A stretch of DNA of 64,000 nt. Origin: an uncultured Opitutales bacterium (GTDB taxonomy: Bacteria; Verrucomicrobiota; Verrucomicrobiia; Opitutales; Intestinicryptomonadaceae). The stretch lies in the NCBI GenBank assembly GCA_900545705.1, contig URAK01000007.1, positions 62,001-126,000 of the forward strand, given 5' to 3'. A program made the position numbers and the translations under genes. Positions within the stretch are counted from its first letter, which is position 1, and every line of letters starts with the position of its first letter. The notes beneath the pieces were generated by a model. The model saw only the letters and a program-made list of their open reading frames with translations, was not told the origin of the DNA and did not search any database. Of this stretch, positions 34,548 through 44,828 are shown in pieces.

Positions 34548-37500
34548 ATGTCTAATATTCCGTTGTCCGAAAGCGGACGAAAATTAAAAAAACTTCTTCA
34601 AACGCGCGCCGTATTTCTCGACGGCGCTATGGGTACGCTAGTCCAGCGCGAAAAACTTTCCGAGGCGGACTTCCGCCGCGGATTGCCGGAGCTCGAATCA
34701 AACGAGATCTCCCAGCTTGGAAACAACGACATACTAAATCTTACCCGCCCTGACATAATCGCGAAAATCAATCGCGCCTATTACAATGCAGGTTCCGACA
34801 TAGTGACGACCGGAACTTTTGGGGCGAATCTTCTGGTGCAGTCCGAATACGGCAACGGGGAGGATTTGGTGCGCCGCATGAACGCGCGCGCCGTTGAGAT
34901 TGCGAAAGCGGAGGCGTCGGAGGCGTCCGCGCGGCTTGGCGGAAAGGAGCTTTTTGTTGCGGGTTCGATAGGACCTATGAACAAGTCGGCGAGCATATCG
35001 GCTGACGTGGAGGATCCTGCGGCGCGCGCCGTCGATTTCGACGAGCTTGTTGCGGCGTACACTCCGCAAATGGAGTCTTTGTATTCTGCGGGGGTTGACG
35101 TATTTCTCGTTGAGACGGCGTTCGACACGCTCAATGTCAAGGCTGCGCTGTATGCGTATCTCAGCCTGTGCCAAAAGTGGGGGGAGCGCCCGCCTATTGG
35201 CATAAGCATGACTGTTTCTGACGCTTCAGGCAGAATTTTGAGCGGGCAGACGATAGAGGCGTTTTATGCTTCGATACGCCATGCCGAGCCTCTTTTTGTG
35301 GGATTAAATTGCGCGCTCGGGGCGGATAAAATGCGCCCGTATGTGGAGGTATTCGACAGAATTGCGGAGTGCTACACCCATTGCTATCCAAACGCCGGAA
35401 TGCCCAATCCCTTTTCTGAGTCCGGATACGACGAGACTCCGGAAATGACTGCCTCAAAGCTTTCCGAATACGCCCGCGAGGGGCTCGTAAACATATTTGG
35501 CGGCTGCTGCGGCACGACCCCAAAGCACATAGAGGCGATAGTGCGCGCATGTTCCGGGTTCGCGCCGAGAAAGCCGCGCGAAAGATCGCATGCGCTCGCG
35601 CTTTCGGGGCTTGAACCGTTTGTGCTCCCCGAGAAAAACGCCCCGTTTGCATTTGTCGGAGAGCGCACCAATGTAATGGGCTCGGCCGCATTCCGAAAAA
35701 TGATAAAGGAAGGGCGCTTTTCCGACGCGCTGTCTGTCGCGCGGGGACAGGTCGAAAACGGGGCAAACATAATCGACGTAAATTTCGATGAGGGAATGCT
35801 AGATTCCCCCGCCTGCATGAAGCGCTTTTTGAACCTCGTAGGGTCGGAGCCTGAGATATCGCGGGTTCCGATAATGATAGATTCGTCCGACTGGAATACG
35901 ATTGTAGCAGGACTCAAATGCGTGCAGGGCAAGCCGATTGTAAATTCGATAAGCCTAAAAAACGGCGAGGGCGAATTTTTGAAGTGCGCAGGCGAAATAA
36001 AGAAATTCGGGGCTGCCGCAGTCGTCATGGCATTTGACGAGCAGGGGCAGGCAACGACGCTCGACAGGCGCGTCGAGATATGCGTCAGGGCGTATGGGAT
36101 TTTGGTTGAAAAGGCTGGGTTTAACCCCGAGGACATAATTTTTGACGCAAATGTTTTGACTGTCGCAACCGGAATGGCGGAGCACGACTCATACGGGGCG
36201 GACTTTATAGAGGCTGTGCGCAGAATAAAAGCTAAATGCCCGTATGCGCGCACGAGCGCAGGGGTTAGCAATATAAGTTTCGCGTTCAGGGGGAACAATC
36301 CGGTAAGAGAAGCCATGCACAGCGTGTTTTTATACCACGCGCGCAATGCGGGGCTGGACATGGGAATTGTAAACGCGGGAATGCTCGCCCCTTACGATGA
36401 AATTGACCCGAAATTGCGAAAAGCTGTGGAAGACGTCGTACTCAATACGGACCCGGAGGCGCCGGAAAGGCTGCTTGAAATCGCGGGCGAGTACAAGGGC
36501 GATACAACGAAGCACCGCGAACAGTCGGACTGGGATTCGTTGCCGTGGAACGAAAGGCTCATGCGGATTTTCATTAAGGGCGAGGAGGACAAAGCGGAGG
36601 AGGTAGCGATGCACTTCTACGGGGAGCTTGGCAATCCGCTTGAAGTCATTGAAAAGCCGCTGATGTCAGCCATGCGCAAAGTTGGGGAACTTTTCGGCGA
36701 AGGAAAGATGTTCCTTCCGCAGGTTGTAAAGAGCGCGCGCGTCATGAAGCGCGCTGTCGCCGTGCTCGAACCATACATGCCAAAAGGCGCGGCGGCGTCG
36801 GGGCCGAAAGTGGTGGTCGCAACCGTAAAGGGCGACGTCCACGACATTGGCAAGAACATAGTGTCTGTCGTGCTGTCGTGCAACGGATTTAGGGTTGAGG
36901 ATCTGGGCGTGATGGTTGAGCCCGAGCGGATTGTGGAGGCCGCGCGAGACGCCGACATCGTCGGGCTGAGCGGGTTGATAACGCCGTCTTTGGACGAGAT
37001 GGCGAGAGTTGTCCAGATGCTCGAACGCGAGGGCTTAAAAGTTCCTGTCATGGTTGGCGGGGCGACAACGAGTGATTTGCACGCTGCGGTAAAACTCGCG
37101 CCGCTGTACTCAGGGACTGTTGTTAGGGTTGAGGACGCCGGGCTGTCGGCAGGCGTGTGTGCGTCTCTTTCATCTGCGGCGACTAAAAAGCTCTTTGAGG
37201 CGGAGGTTTCCGCAAGGTACGGAAAGATTCGCGCGGAGTTCGAGGAAAAGTCAGCGGAGTCAAAGAAGGCCAAGCTTATCCCATATACGGAGGCAGTGAC
37301 TAAAAAATTTGAGTGCGAATTTCCCGAATTGGAAAATATGCCAAAATTCGAGGTAAAGACCGCCGGGGCGGATTTTTCCAAGCTGGAAATGCCATGGTAT
37401 ATGTATTTGAGGGCATGGAAAGTTGGCGGGGCGAAAATCCCCGAGGATTTGGGAAAGTCGAACGGTTTGGACGGGTTTTTTAAAGACACTTTCAAAATGC

Positions 37501-38210
37501 TCGAAAAATTGGCGGGGATTGCGAGGCCTAAAATCCGATATGCGGTTTACGGAGCGAGGCCGGCAGGAGACGACGTCGAATTGTACGACGCTTCGGGATT
37601 TGTTGAAAAGCTGTGCTTTATGCGTTCGCAAAGGCCCGATTCCGACGGCAAATGCCTGTGTTTGGCGGATTATGTAGCTCCGTCCGGCTCGTTCATCGGC
37701 ATGTATATCGCAACCGTTGGGCGCGAAGCCGAAGAATTTTGCTCTAAGCTGAAAGAATCGGGAGACGAGTATTCTTATATGACAGCCCGCACAATTTGCG
37801 ACATGGCTGCCGAAGCCCTGTCGGAATACGCTGGAAACCGTATTCTTGCGCCGTTGGCGGAGGCTGCGTTTAAAAGGCATTCTGCTGATTGCGGCTGCCC
37901 GGCATGTAAAACGTCCGGGCATGTAAAGCTTTCGGCGGTGCGTCCGGCTGTCGGCTACCCCGCATATCCGGACCACTCGGAAAAGGCTAAGTTTAAGAAA
38001 CTTCTCGATTCTGTAAATTCGATAGGTGTCGATTTTACGGAGAACTTTATGATGACGCCTGTTTCGAGCGTTTGCGCAGTATGGATTCCCAATCCGCGCG
38101 CAAAATACTTTTCAGCCGAAATAGGCTACGACCAGCTTGAAGCGTACGCGCGCAGAAAAGGTTCAACGCCGGATTCAATATTAAAATATTTGTCTGTAAA
38201 ACCAGCATGA
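34548..38210 (+). CDS. metH: Cobalamin-dependent methionine synthase
   Basis: MetH transfers a methyl group from methyl-tetrahydrofolate via cobalamin to homocysteine. The 1220-residue protein has all four modules: homocysteine domain (about 15-330; GAMGTLVQRE, and the zinc cysteines in FGGCCGTTPKHIEAI), pterin-binding domain (about 355-620; PFAFVGERTNVMGS, ANIIDVNFDEGMLD), cobalamin domain (about 650-890; VKGDVHDIGKNIV with the axial His, and VMVGGATTSDLHAAV), and the SAM reactivation domain (about 920-1220; RPAVGYPAYPDH). Length is standard. No cobalamin riboswitch is visible, as the gene starts only 9 bases after hprK. It overlaps rodA by 4 bases. Confidence 0.97.
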   Translation: MSNIPLSESGRKLKKLLQTRAVFLDGAMGTLVQREKLSEADFRRGLPELESNEISQLGNNDILNLTRPDIIAKINRAYYNAGSDIVTTGTFGANLLVQSEYGNGEDLVRRMNARAVEIAKAEASEASARLGGKELFVAGSIGPMNKSASISADVEDPAARAVDFDELVAAYTPQMESLYSAGVDVFLVETAFDTLNVKAALYAYLSLCQKWGERPPIGISMTVSDASGRILSGQTIEAFYASIRHAEPLFVGLNCALGADKMRPYVEVFDRIAECYTHCYPNAGMPNPFSESGYDETPEMTASKLSEYAREGLVNIFGGCCGTTPKHIEAIVRACSGFAPRKPRERSHALALSGLEPFVLPEKNAPFAFVGERTNVMGSAAFRKMIKEGRFSDALSVARGQVENGANIIDVNFDEGMLDSPACMKRFLNLVGSEPEISRVPIMIDSSDWNTIVAGLKCVQGKPIVNSISLKNGEGEFLKCAGEIKKFGAAAVVMAFDEQGQATTLDRRVEICVRAYGILVEKAGFNPEDIIFDANVLTVATGMAEHDSYGADFIEAVRRIKAKCPYARTSAGVSNISFAFRGNNPVREAMHSVFLYHARNAGLDMGIVNAGMLAPYDEIDPKLRKAVEDVVLNTDPEAPERLLEIAGEYKGDTTKHREQSDWDSLPWNERLMRIFIKGEEDKAEEVAMHFYGELGNPLEVIEKPLMSAMRKVGELFGEGKMFLPQVVKSARVMKRAVAVLEPYMPKGAAASGPKVVVATVKGDVHDIGKNIVSVVLSCNGFRVEDLGVMVEPERIVEAARDADIVGLSGLITPSLDEMARVVQMLEREGLKVPVMVGGATTSDLHAAVKLAPLYSGTVVRVEDAGLSAGVCASLSSAATKKLFEAEVSARYGKIRAEFEEKSAESKKAKLIPYTEAVTKKFECEFPELENMPKFEVKTAGADFSKLEMPWYMYLRAWKVGGAKIPEDLGKSNGLDGFFKDTFKMLEKLAGIARPKIRYAVYGARPAGDDVELYDASGFVEKLCFMRSQRPDSDGKCLCLADYVAPSGSFIGMYIATVGREAEEFCSKLKESGDEYSYMTARTICDMAAEALSEYAGNRILAPLAEAAFKRHSADCGCPACKTSGHVKLSAVRPAVGYPAYPDHSEKAKFKKLLDSVNSIGVDFTENFMMTPVSSVCAVWIPNPRAKYFSAEIGYDQLEAYARRKGSTPDSILKYLSVKPA

Positions 38211-39496
38211 CGGACTCCCAAAAAGAAATATACGGGGAAGTTCCCCATATAAAAAAGGCGAGAAGCAATCCCGCGATTTACGTGGGAATGTTTTTGCTCT
38301 TCGCCATGGGAGTCGCATTTATATATTCTACGCAAAGCTATAATATAGATGAAATTCCGTTATCGAGGCAGTTTTGGTTCAAGCAGATAATATTTTTCGT
38401 GTTTGCGGGGCTGCCGATCTATTTTGTGCTTTCGCGCATAGATTACCGGATATTTTACAATTTTGCCCCCGCCGTGTACGGATTGTCGATAATATTGCTA
38501 ATACCGCTCGCGCTGAAAGAGTGCCTTGGCATTCCCGTGCCGTTTGTCGAAAGCAGGTACAACGCGACGCGGTGGATAGACTTTGGGCTAATCTCCATAC
38601 AACCTTCCGAGATAGCCAAGATAGGAACATGCATCATGGCGGCGGCTCTATTCGCCAAGACAAAAATCGGAAAATTTAAGGACAACTACAAGTTTTGGAT
38701 AAAGCTTGGCATTGTATTTTTTATTCCAATTTTGTTGATTTTTTTGCAGCCTGACTTAGGTTCTACTCTTGTCTTTATACCAATGCTGTTTGCGATGCTG
38801 TACATATCCACATTGCCAAAGCGGTTTTTCGCAATACTGATGCTGCTGTGTGCGGCAACGGTGGGGCTTGTTGCCGCCGATATATGGGGATATAGCAATT
38901 TCTTGAAAGACAATAAGATGACGGCGAGCGAGGCTTCTTCGCGCAACGCGTATGGGTCGAGCGCACCGTTTTGTCTGCCGATGAAAGACTACCAGCGCAA
39001 CAGAATATTGGCATTTGTGGCGCCCGATGTAGTCGATCCGCGGGGGCTTGGCGTGAGTTGGAACCAGCGCCAGAGCTTGATCTCAGTGGGGTCAGGCGGA
39101 ATCCTCGGCAAGGGGCACGCTCAAGGCACACAGGCAAAGCTTGGCTATCTGCCTTCAAGCGTGGCGTATAACGACTTTATCTTTTCGGTTGTAGCCGAAG
39201 AGTCCGGCTTCGTCGGAGCCGCGGCCGCAATTCTTTTGATGTCCGTAATTGTCATATTCGGCTGCTTGCTGTCGGCGCAGGTTTCGAGGGACAAATTCGG
39301 GCAATTCCTATGCATAGGAATTGCGGCAATTTTAATGACGCATGCTTTCATAAATGTCGGCATGACTATCGGCGTAATGCCGATAACCGGTCTGCCGCTG
39401 CCAATGATGAGTTATGGCGGAACTTTCGTACTGACGTGTTGCATACTTCTCGGTCTTGTCCAAAGCGTTTACAGGCACAGAAGGGCGTACTCGTAA
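38207..39496 (+). CDS. rodA: RodA-type SEDS peptidoglycan polymerase
   Basis: RodA is the glycosyltransferase that polymerises glycan strands for cell elongation, working with PBP2 and MreBCD. The 429-residue polytopic protein has about ten helices; SEDS signatures are NATRWIDFGLISIQPSEIAK, LQPDLGSTLVFIPML, and GLPLPMMSYGGTFVL near the end. The large periplasmic loop (about 225-310) carries GGILGKGHAQGTQAKLGYLP and the catalytic-type region NDFIFSVVAEESGF. The RodA rather than FtsW call rests on these forms; no division cluster is adjacent. Its ATG overlaps the metH stop. Confidence 0.9.
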   Translation: MTDSQKEIYGEVPHIKKARSNPAIYVGMFLLFAMGVAFIYSTQSYNIDEIPLSRQFWFKQIIFFVFAGLPIYFVLSRIDYRIFYNFAPAVYGLSIILLIPLALKECLGIPVPFVESRYNATRWIDFGLISIQPSEIAKIGTCIMAAALFAKTKIGKFKDNYKFWIKLGIVFFIPILLIFLQPDLGSTLVFIPMLFAMLYISTLPKRFFAILMLLCAATVGLVAADIWGYSNFLKDNKMTASEASSRNAYGSSAPFCLPMKDYQRNRILAFVAPDVVDPRGLGVSWNQRQSLISVGSGGILGKGHAQGTQAKLGYLPSSVAYNDFIFSVVAEESGFVGAAAAILLMSVIVIFGCLLSAQVSRDKFGQFLCIGIAAILMTHAFINVGMTIGVMPITGLPLPMMSYGGTFVLTCCILLGLVQSVYRHRRAYS

Positions 39497-39533
39497 TTTC
39501 CGAAAGTTTCGCCGAAAATATTAAAGCGAAACA

Positions 39534-41243
39534 ATGAAACAAGAAAATACCGATTATAAAATTGACGATTTGACAAAGAAACCTCCGGAGGAAATTGTTG
39601 AACCAATACCCGAAGAGCAGCTGAATCTCGAAGCCAAGATGCGCGCGAAAAAGCGCCCGCTTCTCGAAAAAATAATAAAGCTGCTAAAGCGCGACGACGA
39701 ACCGTACCGCGAAATTGTCATAAATGTGGAGCCGTTTGAGAAGCGCGTTGCGCTGCTCGCCGACGGCGTCATGCAAAAGTTTGAAATAGAGCGCCCCGGC
39801 GACGAAAGCATGGTCGGCGCAATTTTTAAGGGCAAAATACAAAATCTCGAACCTGGATTAAAGGCGGCGTTTGTGGATATCGGCCAGCCCAAGAACGCTT
39901 TTTTGCATTATTGGGACATATTCCCCTCCACCACCGACAACACGACCTACGAGATAGTGCGCGAAAACCGCAGCAAGGAGCAAAAGAAAAACGCCCAAAA
40001 ATTTTCCGCCAAGGATATTCCCGAGAAATTTCCAATCGGAACCGAGATAATCGTACAAATAACAAAGACTCAAATTGGCACAAAAGGCCCGAGGATAACT
40101 ACGAATATAGCAATCCCAGGCCGTTATCTCGTCTTGATGCCCTACGCCGGGCAATGCGGAATTTCCCGCAAAATAGAGGACAGAAAAGAGCGCGATAGAA
40201 TAAAGAAAATTTTGAGGTCGATGAAAATTCCGGAAGGAATGGGCGTGATAGTCCGCACGGCCGGGCAGGGCAAGCGCTGGACATACTTTGTGCGCGACTT
40301 GCACATTTTGCTGAACATTTGGAAGCAAATACAGCAGCGCATAGAGTCGACCCCGGCTCCCGCGCTGATATACAAGGAACCCGATCTCATCGAGCGCACT
40401 GTGCGCGACTTCCTTACCGAGCAGACCGACAGAATCTTGATAGACAGCCGCCACGAATACGAGCGCATATTAGGTTCCGTCTCCGAAATATCGCGTCGCG
40501 CCAGGAGCAAAATCCAGCTTTTTAAAGAAAACATACCGATATTCGAGCGCTACAATATAGAGCGCCAAATAGCCCAGACTTTCCAGCGCCGCGTTCCGCT
40601 CCCCTCTGGCGGCGAAATCGTCATAGACGAGACCGAGGCCCTCGTTGCGATAGACGTAAATACGGGTTCCCACAAGGGCAAGGACGCCGACGGAAAAGAT
40701 TTTATTTTGCAGGCAAACTTGGAGGCCGTCACAGAGGCGGCGCGACAAGTGAGGCTGAGAAATCTCGGCGGACTAATCATTATAGATACAATCGACATGA
40801 AGAGCCGTAAGGATAGGCAGACTGTCTACAAGCGGCTTAAAGAGGAGATGGAAAAGGACAAGGCGAAGAGCCAAGTGCTGCCCATCTCGCAGCTCGGCAT
40901 CATGCAGATGACTCGCCAGCGCCACGCCCAGAGCAATTCAAGCGGCATATATGTCGCTTGCCCGTACTGCGGAGGCAAGGGCATAGTAAAGAGCGCGCGC
41001 ACAATGAGCGGCGAGATTCAGCGCAAGATTGTAGCGACTTGCCGGAATCTGCGCGATACAGTCGGTCCCGAGAAGGAAATCGGAATGTTGATAATGTTGC
41101 ACCCAGAAAATTTGCAGCGCCTTCAAAACGAGGACTATGTGTACTTGCTGAATCTCGAAAAGCAATACAACGTAAAGCTAACATTCCGCGCCGACCCGTC
41201 GTACCACGTCGAAAACTTCAGGATTGTGCCTACGGATAAGTAG
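39534..41243 (+). CDS. rng: Ribonuclease G/E family protein
   Basis: An endoribonuclease of the RNase E/G family that processes rRNA and starts mRNA decay. The 569-residue protein has the S1 domain (about 75-190; GAIFKGKIQNLEPGLKAAF), the 5'-sensor region, and the DNase I-like catalytic part with VAIDVNTGS and LGGLIIIDTIDMKSRKDR, which hold the two metal-binding aspartates. The zinc-link cysteines are in CPYCGGKG. The size favours RNase G or a short RNase E without scaffold tail. It sits 37 bases after rodA, an arrangement also known from mre-rng clusters. Confidence 0.92.
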   Translation: MKQENTDYKIDDLTKKPPEEIVEPIPEEQLNLEAKMRAKKRPLLEKIIKLLKRDDEPYREIVINVEPFEKRVALLADGVMQKFEIERPGDESMVGAIFKGKIQNLEPGLKAAFVDIGQPKNAFLHYWDIFPSTTDNTTYEIVRENRSKEQKKNAQKFSAKDIPEKFPIGTEIIVQITKTQIGTKGPRITTNIAIPGRYLVLMPYAGQCGISRKIEDRKERDRIKKILRSMKIPEGMGVIVRTAGQGKRWTYFVRDLHILLNIWKQIQQRIESTPAPALIYKEPDLIERTVRDFLTEQTDRILIDSRHEYERILGSVSEISRRARSKIQLFKENIPIFERYNIERQIAQTFQRRVPLPSGGEIVIDETEALVAIDVNTGSHKGKDADGKDFILQANLEAVTEAARQVRLRNLGGLIIIDTIDMKSRKDRQTVYKRLKEEMEKDKAKSQVLPISQLGIMQMTRQRHAQSNSSGIYVACPYCGGKGIVKSARTMSGEIQRKIVATCRNLRDTVGPEKEIGMLIMLHPENLQRLQNEDYVYLLNLEKQYNVKLTFRADPSYHVENFRIVPTDK

Positions 41244-41632
41244 AGGGATTTTTTTAAATTGGCTGGGCGGCGCAGGCCGCCGCCCGAAATGCCGGCATAT
41301 TTTGCAGCGCCGACGTATTTTTTAATTCTGTTTGCCGCAGATTGCCTGCATTATTTATGGCTTATTTCTAAACCGCAAGAGAGGATAGATTTTCTATTGT
41401 GCTTGCGGTTTTATTGTTCCTACGGTGTGGATAAAAATATTTTGGCGCAATATTTGCGCCTTATTTGCATTTTTATTTAGCCAACTTTAGTTGCATAAAA
41501 ATATTGCGAAACCAGTAATATTCTTATGAATTTTTGCGTGTTTTAAAGAGTTGGCGGCATCTGCCAATAAAAGCGAAGCGGCGGGCTGGCATAACTTAAA
41601 TATGATGCAAAGCGCAGTGGCTGATATAAAAA
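41244..41632. other. Intergenic region with a GC hairpin
   Basis: About 390 bases between rng and the end of the LacI gene. A perfect-stem hairpin, GGGCGGC with GCCGCC(G)CCC, lies at 41265-41285 but lacks a T run, so it is only a possible end signal for rng. A 73-codon frame at 41259 runs through the hairpin and is not convincing as a gene. Confidence 0.5.
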
Positions 41633-42727
41633 TCAATGCGATGGCTTGTTGCTGTAAGTCTTATGGCGTATTGATATTACGTCCGTCCACTTCGGCGCGA
41701 TGACAGTAGCTGTTGTGACCCCGAAACTTCCCGACGAAGCCGAACGGTTTAGCAAATCGGAGAGCCGCCTCACAGCCATTTTGCCTACGAGTTCGTAGTT
41801 TTGATCCAAACCTACCCATTCATGTCCGGAATTTGGAGTGTCAATGCAGATAATGCCTATGTCTTCCGGAAGAGTCACACTGTCGCTTTCAAGCCATTCG
41901 CGCGTCTGGTTTGAAATCGAAAGAATCGAATCGGGCTTGTATTTTTTCATCCAGGCATAAAAGATTTTTGGGTTTTCCTTAGCCTCGGCAACTTCAAGAA
42001 ACGGAGGAATTCTTTCTTTCTCGGGTAGGGCGAGTTGGGCCCTTAAAAATCCCCCGCTAAAACGCCCGTCAACGATGTCGTCCACCGATTTTTCGAGGAC
42101 GAGCCCAAGCCGTTTGCAGCCCTTTTCAATGGCTTTTTCCGCCGCGCGGCGGGCTATAAGAAATTTATCGGCGGAAACAAAGTCAACCATCGGGTTGTTT
42201 GTTTTTATGCCTGCGGAGACAAATTTAAAATCTCTCCATATTTCTGAAAATCCGATCGGGAGGCTGTCCGACGATACGTGCCCGAGGATAATTCCGCCGC
42301 GAATGCCGCGCGCCTTCATTATGCCGCTTAGTTTGTGCGGGGTTAATGTTTTGTCGTGCAGCCAAACCTCGTAGAGGGAGTACCCTATCTCTTTTGATTC
42401 CGCCCTTATGCCGCTTATATATTTTTCAAAAATTGGGTATTTTACAGTGGCGTCTTTATCTTTGTTTGCGTTGATAAGCGCGATTGTCCCGCAGAAATCG
42501 TCCTTCTTTTTGCGCGAGCGTATGTTCGACATCACATTGGAAAGAAGTGCGTCTTTTTTATATCCCATTTTATAGGCAGTTTCAAAAACGCGTTTTTTTG
42601 TCTCTTCCGATATGTTTTTTGCGCCCCTTAGGGCAAGGCTAACGCATACTTTTGATATCCCAAGGGCGTTGGCTATATCTTTCATGCTTATGCGGTCGCG
42701 CGAATTGGAAAGGCTTTTTTGTCTCAT
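41633..42727 (-). CDS. LacI-family transcriptional regulator
   Basis: A 364-residue DNA-binding sensor. The LacI helix-turn-helix is at about 14-40 (ISMKDIANALGISKVCVSLA), followed by the hinge ISEETKKRVFETAYKMGYKK with the minor-groove helix. The effector domain is a periplasmic-binding-protein fold (about 75-355), with ARGIRGGIILGHVSSDSLP and RRLSDLLNRSASSG as typical end pieces. No sugar genes adjoin it, so the ligand is unknown. An inverted repeat TCTC-AAATTA-GAGA lies directly ahead of its start (42729-42742) and could be an autoregulatory operator. Confidence 0.9.
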   Translation of the reverse strand: MRQKSLSNSRDRISMKDIANALGISKVCVSLALRGAKNISEETKKRVFETAYKMGYKKDALLSNVMSNIRSRKKKDDFCGTIALINANKDKDATVKYPIFEKYISGIRAESKEIGYSLYEVWLHDKTLTPHKLSGIMKARGIRGGIILGHVSSDSLPIGFSEIWRDFKFVSAGIKTNNPMVDFVSADKFLIARRAAEKAIEKGCKRLGLVLEKSVDDIVDGRFSGGFLRAQLALPEKERIPPFLEVAEAKENPKIFYAWMKKYKPDSILSISNQTREWLESDSVTLPEDIGIICIDTPNSGHEWVGLDQNYELVGKMAVRRLSDLLNRSASSGSFGVTTATVIAPKWTDVISIRHKTYSNKPSH

Positions 42728-43056
42728 CTCTCAAATTAGAGAAAAATACTTTTGCGATAAAAAGGCAATAGGAATGTTAAAACTTTTACACGCGGGCGGG
42801 CTTGCAAAAAAGTTATTTACTCGTTGGAACTTATGTAAAAATATCGCGGCGATTCACCCACGCCGGCATGGGATTTCCCCCACATTAAAAATTCCCGCCG
42901 CGAACTTTTCTTAAAATCTTTTCTTTTTGGACGGAAATTTTTTTCTCAAAACTTCCTTCTTTGAGTCGGCAAAATGGAGAGTTTTGCGAAAATATCTTAA
43001 AAACGTGAAAAACCGGCTTGGAAAATTTGCCAGGATATGGCAAAAATAAGCGAAGA
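42728..43056. promoter_or_regulatory. Divergent promoter region with a long hairpin
   Basis: The 329 bases between the LacI gene and recN carry both promoters. The most visible structure is CGCGGCG (42845-42851) pairing with CGCCGCG (42896-42902), enclosing CCCA/TGGG arms at 42856-42871. The long loop and nested arms look like a structured RNA rather than a terminator, but no known riboswitch core is recognised. Otherwise no gene is supported here. Confidence 0.4.
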
Positions 43057-44724
43057 ATGATCGAGTATTTGAGGATAGAAAATCTCGCGCTCTTGGAGCG
43101 CGCCGAAATCGACTTTACCGAGGGCTTTACGGCAGTCACCGGCGAGACGGGCGCGGGAAAAAGCGTGCTGCTTGGTGCGCTCGCTATGCTTTCAGGCGCA
43201 AGATGCGGCAAGGAGGCCGTGGGCGGACATTCTGACACTTGCAGGGTAGAAGCGGTTTTGCGTTTTAAAGACACCTCTAAAATCGACAGACTTTTGGAAT
43301 CGGCAGGGCTGCCGCCGTGCGAGGACGGAACGCTTTTGATATCGCGGGTAGTTGGAATCTCGAAGCCGTCGAGGGCGTTTGTGAACTCGTCCCCCGCGCC
43401 GCTCTCGTTCCTTTCAAAGCTCGGCGGATACTGGATAGACTTCCACGGGCCGGGGGAGCCGCAAAAATTATTCTCGCGCAAAAACCAGCTCGAAATGCTC
43501 GACACTTTTGCGGGAGACTCGCAGCTTCTCGAAGAATACATGCGCATTTATTCGGAGCGCAGACAGACGCTTTTAAATATAGAGTCGCTCTCGCAAACAA
43601 AGAGTCTCGGGGAGGACGAAATCGAATTTTTGCGCTCGCGCATAGCTGCGATAGACGCAGTGAACCCGACCGAGGAAAGCATTGCGGAGCTTGAGGAAAA
43701 ATCGAAACTCGCGGAGGCCGCTAGCGACATAGTAGAAAAATCCTCGGCCGTTGCGGAGGCGATAGACGGCGACGGCGGAATACTCGAAAAACTTGCGGCG
43801 GCGTCAAAATTTGCGTCGGAAATATCGCGTTTTTCGGTGGCGGCGGAATCGCTGTCTGAACGGCTAAGGGGAGTGGGGCTCGAGCTTGCGGACATTTCCT
43901 CCGAGTACGCGAATCTCGCGCGCTCCTCGAATATGGACGAGTCTCAGATTGAGACGGTCCGCCGAAAGATGACCGACTGGCTTGGGCTTTGCAGAAAATT
44001 CGGCAACTCGGTTGAGTCCGTACTGTCTGCCAGGCGCGAAATGGCGGCAAAAATTGAAAACCAGTCCGACGTCAGGGCAACTATGGAAAAATTGCGCAGG
44101 CGCGCCGACGAACTTCTCGAGTCTCTCGCGCCGATTGCGGACAAGATATTGAAAGCCCGCGAAAAAGCCGCAAAGAAACTCGCCGAGCGCGCGTCCAAGA
44201 CACTTTTGGGGCTTGGATTTAAAAATGCCAGATTCGGCATATCTATATCCGCCGAGCCTGAACCTTCGCCCGATTGCGGGAGCTCCTGCGAATTTATGTT
44301 TATGGCAAATCCAGGGCAGCCGCTTTTGCCGCTCGCAAAAATAGCTTCGAGCGGAGAGCTTGCGCGGGTGATGCTCGCGCTAAAAACGACGCTTGCCGAC
44401 GCCGATGCAACCCCGCTGCTCGTGTTCGACGAAGTAGACGCCAATGTCGGCGGGGAAATTGGCGCGGAGGTCGGGAAGAGGCTTGCGGAATTGTCGAAAA
44501 GCCACCAGGTTTTCTGCGTGACACACCTGCCGCAAGTTGCGGCGTGCGCAAACGGACATTTCCTCGTGGAAAAATCCCAGACAAAAACTTCAACAAGCGT
44601 TTCCATTGCGAGAATCGACGGCGATAAAAAGCGCAGGGTAAGCGAGCTTGCAAGAATGCTCGGCGACAGAAATTCGGAGTCGGCGGTAGCTCACGCGCAA
44701 AAATTGCTCGACAAAAAATTTTGA
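43057..44724 (+). CDS. recN: DNA repair protein RecN
   Basis: RecN is an SMC-like ATPase that helps repair double-strand breaks. From the ATG at 43057 it has 555 residues; the upstream in-frame start adds an unconserved stretch. Walker A is TGETGAGKSVLLGAL near 30-44, coiled-coil arms span about 150-370, and the C-terminal half has the signature SSGELARVMLALKTTL, Walker B PLLVFDEVDANVGGEIG and the H-loop CVTHLPQVAACA. All ATPase motifs are intact. It is divergent from the LacI gene and followed by ftsK after 104 bases. Confidence 0.94.
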   Translation: MIEYLRIENLALLERAEIDFTEGFTAVTGETGAGKSVLLGALAMLSGARCGKEAVGGHSDTCRVEAVLRFKDTSKIDRLLESAGLPPCEDGTLLISRVVGISKPSRAFVNSSPAPLSFLSKLGGYWIDFHGPGEPQKLFSRKNQLEMLDTFAGDSQLLEEYMRIYSERRQTLLNIESLSQTKSLGEDEIEFLRSRIAAIDAVNPTEESIAELEEKSKLAEAASDIVEKSSAVAEAIDGDGGILEKLAAASKFASEISRFSVAAESLSERLRGVGLELADISSEYANLARSSNMDESQIETVRRKMTDWLGLCRKFGNSVESVLSARREMAAKIENQSDVRATMEKLRRRADELLESLAPIADKILKAREKAAKKLAERASKTLLGLGFKNARFGISISAEPEPSPDCGSSCEFMFMANPGQPLLPLAKIASSGELARVMLALKTTLADADATPLLVFDEVDANVGGEIGAEVGKRLAELSKSHQVFCVTHLPQVAACANGHFLVEKSQTKTSTSVSIARIDGDKKRRVSELARMLGDRNSESAVAHAQKLLDKKF

Positions 44725-44828
44725 CATTTGCCCCCATCGGGAAAATTTTAACATTAACAACCGGCGCCCGCATTTCATTTGCTACATTGTACGGGCGCCA
44801 AAACATACGGAGAAAATTTTTATAAGAA

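Noticed and set aside
41259..41480. 73-codon frame after rng
   Set aside because: It runs through a GC hairpin, lacks a ribosome-binding site and shows no protein pattern.
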